This document shows positions 39,073 through 42,897 of a stretch of DNA of 42,897 bases, piece after piece (the first letter of the stretch is position 1; every line of letters begins with the position of its first letter). Under the pieces are notes generated by a model, which worked only from the letters and a program-made list of their open reading frames with translations, was not told where the DNA came from and did no database searches. The stretch spans positions 1-42,897 of the forward strand of contig UYNY03000028.1 of the NCBI GenBank assembly GCA_900620265.3, given 5' to 3'. Origin of the DNA: Nitrosopumilaceae archaeon. Lineage in GTDB: Archaea > Thermoproteota > Nitrososphaeria > Nitrososphaerales > Nitrosopumilaceae. Position numbers and translations under genes: made by a program.

Positions 39073-39408
39073 ATGGAAAGAAACACATACGTGCCCGCGG
39101 GGGTCGCGGAGCACTTTGCCCACTTCATGCTGGAGGCGGATCCGGGGTGCGAGGGGGTCGTGAGGGCAAAGTCGAGGGGGTACACCCTCCTCACGCTGCT
39201 AAAGCTGCTGTACGCGGCCCGCCAGGGGCCGGTCGGGTTCTCGGACCTCTACGCCGCGTCGGGCATCAGGATGAAGAAGTCCTTCCTCCGGTACGTCCAC
39301 CTCTGCCTCGAGTGCGGCCTGGTCGCCAAGAGCGGCGAGTCGCACCCGTCGTACGTGGTGACCGAGAGGGGGGCGGCGCTGATGGGCCTGCTACACAAGG
39401 ATAATTAG
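39073..39408 (+). CDS. Winged helix-turn-helix transcriptional regulator
   Basis: The 111-residue protein has a predicted wHTH: RGYTLLTLLKLLYAARQGPVGFSDL (helices 1-2), YAASGIRMKKSFLRYVHLCLECGLV (helix 3, recognition helix) and a wing ending VVTERGAALMGLL, the usual close of MarR/PadR/TrmB-like archaeal regulators. ATG 39073 follows the TATA box at 39042-39050 by about 27 nt. The repeats around that box suggest it controls itself. The effector is unknown, and the next gene (PAC2) has its own promoter. Confidence 0.8.
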   Translation: MERNTYVPAGVAEHFAHFMLEADPGCEGVVRAKSRGYTLLTLLKLLYAARQGPVGFSDLYAASGIRMKKSFLRYVHLCLECGLVAKSGESHPSYVVTERGAALMGLLHKDN

Positions 39409-39430
39409 ACGGGCGCGCCGGGGCCGGCCC

Positions 39431-40150
39431 GTGCAAGGGTACCCCGACGCGGAGGTCTTTGAGACGCGCAAGGCAGACCTCAGGAACCCGGTGATACTGG
39501 CCGGGTTCGTCGGGGCCGGGCTCGTCGGGCCGGTGGCGATAAACCACATAGTGACAAAGCTCGGGATGGAGGAGGTGGCGGTGCTGAGGTCGAGGCACCT
39601 GCCCCCGTCGACGGTCTTCATGAGGGGGAGGCTCCGGCACCCGTTCAGGTTCTACGCGAACAGGGAGGGCACCATATGCGCCATCATATGCGAGATAACC
39701 CTCAAGGTGGACGGCGTGTACGACCTTGTCAACTCGATACTGGACTGGGCCGAGCAGAAGGGATCAAGGGAGATTGCGATACTTGACGGGGTGGCCAGCA
39801 AGGGGCACGACGGCAGGGCGTACTGCGCCGCCGAGGAGGACCTGGTCAGGACGATGGACGAGAAGGGGATCAGCATGATCCCGCAGGGGTTCATCACGGG
39901 GATCCCCGGCGGCATACTGAGCGAGTGCCTGACCAGGAGGATCCGCGGGCTGACGCTGCTTGCAAAGGCAAGCTCCGACGAGCCGGATCCGGCAGCTGCC
40001 GCCACGCTGGTCGGGGCCCTCAACAGGTTCTACGACATGGACATCGACACCGAGGGGCTGGCGGAGGAGGAGAGGATCCACGAGGAGTTCGGCGAGCTGT
40101 CGCAAAAATACGCAGAGCACCGGGCCGTCGCCGGCGGCATGTACATGTGA
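39431..40150 (+). CDS. PAC2-family proteasome assembly chaperone-like protein (copy 2)
   Basis: The 239-residue PAC2 protein has VILAGFVGAGLVGPVAINHIV, EEVAVLRSRHLPPSTVF, TICAIICEITLKVDGVYDLVNSIL, IAILDGVASKGHDGRAYCAA and IPGGILSECLTRRIRG, with a helical Glu-rich C-terminus ending GGMYM. The hydrophobic-aromatic last residues resemble the C-terminal tails by which PbaA-like proteins contact the 20S core. GTG 39431 is 27 nt after TATA GATAATTAG (39400-39408). Compare the more divergent copy at 175-885. Confidence 0.85.
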   Translation: MQGYPDAEVFETRKADLRNPVILAGFVGAGLVGPVAINHIVTKLGMEEVAVLRSRHLPPSTVFMRGRLRHPFRFYANREGTICAIICEITLKVDGVYDLVNSILDWAEQKGSREIAILDGVASKGHDGRAYCAAEEDLVRTMDEKGISMIPQGFITGIPGGILSECLTRRIRGLTLLAKASSDEPDPAAAATLVGALNRFYDMDIDTEGLAEEERIHEEFGELSQKYAEHRAVAGGMYM

Positions 40151-40182
40151 GCGCTTTTATCGCGGGGGATGGGGGGCGCGCC

Positions 40183-41202
40183 GTGGGCCTGACATACGGC
40201 GGATCCGGGGTCGACGTGGCGGCGCTCGAGAGGAGCCGGAGGGCCATAGGCAGGGCCATATCATCGACGCACGGGCTCGGGCCGGCAAGGACCGTGGACG
40301 GGTTCGGCCACTATGCGGGGCTCGTCTCGCTGCCCGGCGGCAGGATGCTGGCGACGCACACCGACGGCGTCGGGACAAAGGTGCTGGTGGCCCGCATGAT
40401 GGAGAAATACGACACGGTCGGGATCGACTGCGTCGCGATGAACGTCAACGACGTGATATGCGTGGGCGCCGAGCCCGTCTCGTTCGTCGACTATATAGCG
40501 GCAAGCAGGAACGAGCCGCGGATATTTGCCAGCATCGCGAGGGGGCTTGCGCGCGGCGCCAGGCAGGCCTGCGTCCCCATAGTGGGCGGCGAGACTGCCG
40601 TGATGCCGGGGCTCATGGGCGGGCGCGGGTTCTCGTTTGATCTTGCCGGCACGGTGGCAGGCATAGTGGGGAGGGGGCGGCTGGTCACGGGATCAGGGAT
40701 AAGGGAGGGCGACGTGATAACGGGCGCCGCCAGCTCCGGGCTGCACTCCAACGGGTACTCGCTTGCAAGGAGGGCCCTTTTGCGAAGGTACTCGGTCCGG
40801 GACAGGGTGCGGGGGGTCGGGACCATCGGCGGGGCCCTGCTAAGGCCCACCAGGATCTACGCGGGCCCGGTGCTGGAGATCGCAAAGAGGTGCCGCGTCT
40901 CGGGGCTGGCCCACATCACGGGCGGCTCGTTTGCAAAGCTTGGCAGGCTCAAGGCGATGATGTACGAGATAGACCACCTGCCCCGCATCCCCCCCATAAT
41001 GGGGCTCATCGAGGGGCAGGGGGTGGCCAGGAGGGAGATGTACTCGACGTTCAACATGGGGGTCGGGTTCTGCGTCATAGCCCCGCCCTCCGAGTCCGGC
41101 ACGATAGCCGAGATATTCAAGAGGCACGGGGTGGCCAGCCAGGAGGTGGGCAGGGTCAGGCGCGGCAGGGGCGTCAGCGTCATGTCCGAGAGGATCGCCT
41201 AG
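40183..41202 (+). CDS. purM: Phosphoribosylformylglycinamidine cyclo-ligase (AIR synthetase)
   Basis: PurM closes the imidazole ring in purine synthesis using ATP. The 339-residue protein has LTYGGSGVDVAALERS, ATHTDGVGTKVLVARMM, GIDCVAMNVNDVICVGAEPVSFVDYIA, VPIVGGETAVMPGLM, DVITGAASSGLHSNGYSLARRALL, AHITGGSFAKLGRL and STFNMGVGFCVI. These match the family in order, although the Gly-rich loop is GGSFAKL where many members have GGGL-x-x-N. GTG 40183 is 26 nt after TATA GCTTTTATCG. Length is normal. Confidence 0.95.
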   Translation: MGLTYGGSGVDVAALERSRRAIGRAISSTHGLGPARTVDGFGHYAGLVSLPGGRMLATHTDGVGTKVLVARMMEKYDTVGIDCVAMNVNDVICVGAEPVSFVDYIAASRNEPRIFASIARGLARGARQACVPIVGGETAVMPGLMGGRGFSFDLAGTVAGIVGRGRLVTGSGIREGDVITGAASSGLHSNGYSLARRALLRRYSVRDRVRGVGTIGGALLRPTRIYAGPVLEIAKRCRVSGLAHITGGSFAKLGRLKAMMYEIDHLPRIPPIMGLIEGQGVARREMYSTFNMGVGFCVIAPPSESGTIAEIFKRHGVASQEVGRVRRGRGVSVMSERIA

Positions 41203-41246
41203 GCGCCGACATCCCCTTATATTGGATGGGCGCGCGGCGGGCAAGG

Positions 41247-42467
41247 ATGGCAGCGGAGGCCCAGTTCATCGAGACGATAATCGGGATCGGCATACTGCTG
41301 TTCGCCGCAAAGCTCATGGCCGAGCTCTTCCTGAGGCTCAAGCTCCCCATAGTGCTCGGCGAGCTGCTCGCCGGGATGATAGTGGGGCCGTTCGCGCTCG
41401 GCGGGCTCTTCGTGGTGGACGGGAGGCAGCTGCTCCACATCAGCGAGGAGATAAAGGTGCTCGGGGAGATGGGGGCCATCGTCATACTCTTCATGGCCGG
41501 CCTCGAGATGACGCCGCGCGAGTTCCTCAAGGGGGGCAAGGCGGCATTCACGGTGGGCACGCTCGGGGTGGTCGTCCCCTTCTTCGCGGGGCTGGCAGTC
41601 TTCCAGGCGTTCGGGTTCGACGCGCTCCAGTCCATGCTGATAGCTACTGCGCTGACGGCGACGAGCATCGCCATATCAATACAGGTGCTCAACGAGTTCG
41701 GCAAGATAAAGACGCCAGAGGCGCGGCTGATAATAGGGGCGGCCATAGTGGACGACATACTGGCGATCGCGGTCCTGTCGGTGGTCACGTCGATAGCGGG
41801 GTCGGGCGGCGGCGTGGAGAACATCGAGATATCGGCAGTCATCATCACCATACTGGAGGTGCTGGGGTTCTTTGCGGTGATGCTGGTCGCCGCCGTATTC
41901 ATCATGCCAAAGCTGATAACGCCGCGCCTGTGGAAGGCAAAGGGGAGCGTCGAGGGGATCGCGACGGCCTCGTTCTTTGGCGCCGCCGCGCTGGCCGGCT
42001 CCATAGGGCTCTCCCCGATAGTGGGCGCCTTTGCCGTCGGGATGGCGCTCTCCACCACGAAGGTCTTTGAAAAGGTCGAGCACTATATAGAAAAGGTGGG
42101 GCTGATATTTGCGCCGCTCTTCTTTGCGATAATCGGGGCGCAGGTGGACCTGCGCGCAGTCGACCCGCAGGTCCTGATGCTCAGCGGGGTGATAATCCTG
42201 GTCGCCATCGCGACAAAGCTCTTCGGGTGCGGCCTGCCGTCGATGTACTTCCTCAAGAGCAGGTCCGGCGGCATGAAGGTCGGCATCGGGATGATCTCAA
42301 GGGGCGAGGTCGGGCTGATAGTGGCCGGGGTCGGCGTGACGGCCGGCGTGCTCGCCTCGGAGGTCTACTCGACGATCGTGATAATGGTGGCAGTCACCAC
42401 CATCATAACGCCCATCTGGCTCAAGATCGAGTACAAGAAGGAGCAGAGGCGCGAAAAGGCGGCCTGA
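41247..42467 (+). CDS. CPA2-type Na+(K+)/H+ antiporter membrane protein
   Basis: The 406-residue protein has about twelve hydrophobic segments and the monovalent cation:proton antiporter-2 motifs: LKLPIVLGELLAGMIVGPFALGG near the N-terminus, ILFMAGLEMTPREF, ATALTATSIAISIQVLNEFGK, GAAIVDDILAIAVLSVV (the ion-binding Asp-Asp pair), GLSPIVGAFAVGMALS and MISRGEVGLIVAGVG. There is no C-terminal RCK/TrkA domain; the protein ends with a short Lys/Glu/Arg tail. It acts in pH and cation homeostasis. ATG 41247 follows TATA CTTATATTGG by about 27 nt. Confidence 0.92.
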   Translation: MAAEAQFIETIIGIGILLFAAKLMAELFLRLKLPIVLGELLAGMIVGPFALGGLFVVDGRQLLHISEEIKVLGEMGAIVILFMAGLEMTPREFLKGGKAAFTVGTLGVVVPFFAGLAVFQAFGFDALQSMLIATALTATSIAISIQVLNEFGKIKTPEARLIIGAAIVDDILAIAVLSVVTSIAGSGGGVENIEISAVIITILEVLGFFAVMLVAAVFIMPKLITPRLWKAKGSVEGIATASFFGAAALAGSIGLSPIVGAFAVGMALSTTKVFEKVEHYIEKVGLIFAPLFFAIIGAQVDLRAVDPQVLMLSGVIILVAIATKLFGCGLPSMYFLKSRSGGMKVGIGMISRGEVGLIVAGVGVTAGVLASEVYSTIVIMVAVTTIITPIWLKIEYKKEQRREKAA

Positions 42468-42513
42468 GCCTCCGCACAAGCGTTAAATGAGAACGCCGCC
42501 CGCGCGGGCAGGG

Positions 42514-42861
42514 TTGGCAGACGGCTTTGAGGAGAGGGTGAGCGAGGGCATCAGGGCGCTGCGGGAGGAGGTCAGGCTGCTGCGGTCACGGGGCGCCGCG
42601 GGGCGGGCGCCAAGGCCCGCGGGGGCCGCCAGAAGGAAGGCGGGCCGCGCCGGGGCCTCCAAGAAGGGGGCGGCCGCACGGCCGGGCTCCAAGGGGGCGC
42701 CAAGGGCCGGGCGTGCAGGGGCGGCCAGGAAGAGGGCGGCCGCGCGGCCGGGCGCCGGGCGTGCGCCAAGGCCCGCGGGGGCCGCCAGAAGGAAGGCGGG
42801 CCGCGCAGGGGCGGCCGGGAAGAGGGCGGCCGGCGGGGGCCGCGCCAAGAGGCGCCTCTAA
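42514..42861 (+). CDS. Basic Ala/Arg/Lys/Gly-rich repeat protein, nucleic-acid-binding-like
   Basis: The 115-residue product starts with a short amphipathic helix (ADGFEERVSEGIRALREEVRLL) followed by about 90 residues almost only of Ala, Arg, Gly, Lys and Pro, with repeated units such as PRPAGAARRKAGRAGA and KRAAARPG. The composition is like histone H1 tails or bacterial/archaeal DNA-compacting proteins; binding to nucleic acid is inference. I chose TTG 42514, about 28 nt after the TATA-like GTTAAATG (42481-42488); ATG 42487 is in frame but would overlap that box. The tail is encoded by perfect DNA repeats. Confidence 0.55.
   Translation: MADGFEERVSEGIRALREEVRLLRSRGAAGRAPRPAGAARRKAGRAGASKKGAAARPGSKGAPRAGRAGAARKRAAARPGAGRAPRPAGAARRKAGRAGAAGKRAAGGGRAKRRL
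42607..42650 (+). repeat. 44-bp direct repeat, copy A
   Basis: This segment is identical over 44 bp to 42763-42806. It begins GCGCCAAGGCCCGCGG and ends GGCGGGCCGCGC. It encodes one PRPAGAARRKAGRA unit of the basic tail. Confidence 0.85.
42763..42806 (+). repeat. 44-bp direct repeat, copy B
   Basis: This is the second identical copy of the 44-bp unit, in the same reading frame, 156 bp after copy A. Identity at third codon positions points to recent duplication or gene conversion. Confidence 0.85.
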
Positions 42862-42879
42862 CGAATTTATGCAGGCGGG

Positions 42880-42897
42880 CCGCCTTCCTTCTGGCGG
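42880..42897 (-). repeat. Inverted partial copy of the 44-bp repeat at the window edge
   Basis: The last 18 bases are the reverse complement of CCGCCAGAAGGAAGGCGG, which is inside both direct copies. The match runs off the window end, so its full length is unknown. Confidence 0.75.

Noticed and set aside
1-42897. Insertion sequences, transposases, phage genes or rRNA
   Set aside because: No transposase-, integrase- or capsid-like proteins, no terminal inverted repeats bracketing a gene and no rRNA sequence were seen; the only composition anomaly is the ATPase-TOPRIM pair.

Overview
The window reads as a GC-rich genome segment from an ammonia-oxidiser-type thaumarchaeon (Nitrososphaerota). 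The evidence is archaeal information-processing genes (TFB, aIF1, Sec61-beta, type II methionine aminopeptidase, Tsr3, deoxyhypusine synthase, an archaeal-type RNase P RNA), coenzyme F420 biosynthesis (cofD-cofC and cofG-cofH), two PAC2 proteasome-assembly proteins, an archaeosortase-like protein with Ser in place of Cys, and large secreted proteins with no bacterial counterpart that I recognise. Base composition is high (mid-60s % G+C by eye) and Arg/Ile codons are dominated by AGG/ATA. This would suit a sponge-symbiont Cenarchaeum-like lineage, but the species is an inference. No rRNA, amo or carbon-fixation genes are present.

Transcription signals are unusually readable. Most genes that begin a transcript have an A/T-rich TATA box centred about 24-30 nt upstream of the start codon, which implies leaderless mRNAs. 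I used this spacing to choose starts, many of them GTG or TTG, and often shorter than the longest open frame. All nine convergent CDS pairs overlap at their 3' ends, by 4 to 179 nt.

Layout. 1-3800: end of deoxyhypusine synthase, PAC2 protein, LysE-type exporter, small secreted protein, Alba-like repeat protein, Y-family polymerase. 3.8-9.3 kb: archaeosortase-like protein, a 23-codon leaderless ORF, a Cys-motif membrane protein plus DsbA-like thioredoxin, a zinc-finger protein, a beta-hydroxyacid dehydrogenase-like enzyme, a small zinc protein and a geranylgeranyl-reductase-like flavoprotein. 9.3-14.6 kb: a 983-residue secreted protein, a methyltransferase, RNase P RNA, and a membrane-anchored protein with a CXC-rich tail. 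14.7-16.3 kb: cofD-cofC. 16.3-18.0 kb: a visibly lower-GC two-gene ATPase + TOPRIM-like module, the best candidate for a horizontally acquired defence system. 18.1-23.1 kb: TFB, CPBP protease, aIF1, zinc-ribbon protein, Sec61-beta, DUF2070 protein, PD-(D/E)XK nuclease-like protein. 23.3-29.9 kb: a solute-binding protein whose two lobes appear in swapped (circularly permuted) order, Tsr3 antisense to its tail, a 1081-residue secreted protein with an N-terminal lamin-tail-like domain, and a small membrane zinc-ribbon protein. 29.9-35.6 kb: tandem tRNA-Pro genes, Map, DPM1-GtrA glycosyltransferase, tRNA-binding protein, SRPBCC protein, GT2 membrane glycosyltransferase, HtrA-type protease. 35.7-38.9 kb: cofG-cofH and a cation/Ca exchanger. 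39-42.9 kb: winged-helix regulator, second PAC2 protein, purM, CPA2-type antiporter, and a basic Ala/Arg/Lys-rich repeat protein whose DNA repeat recurs inverted at the window edge.

Functionally the window is mostly housekeeping (F420 cofactor, translation and rRNA modification, proteasome assembly, membrane lipid and glycan work) with a cell-surface/secretome theme and one putative defence insertion. Coordinates of promoters and RNA ends are good to a few bases. Protein identifications come from motif recognition, not from database searches.
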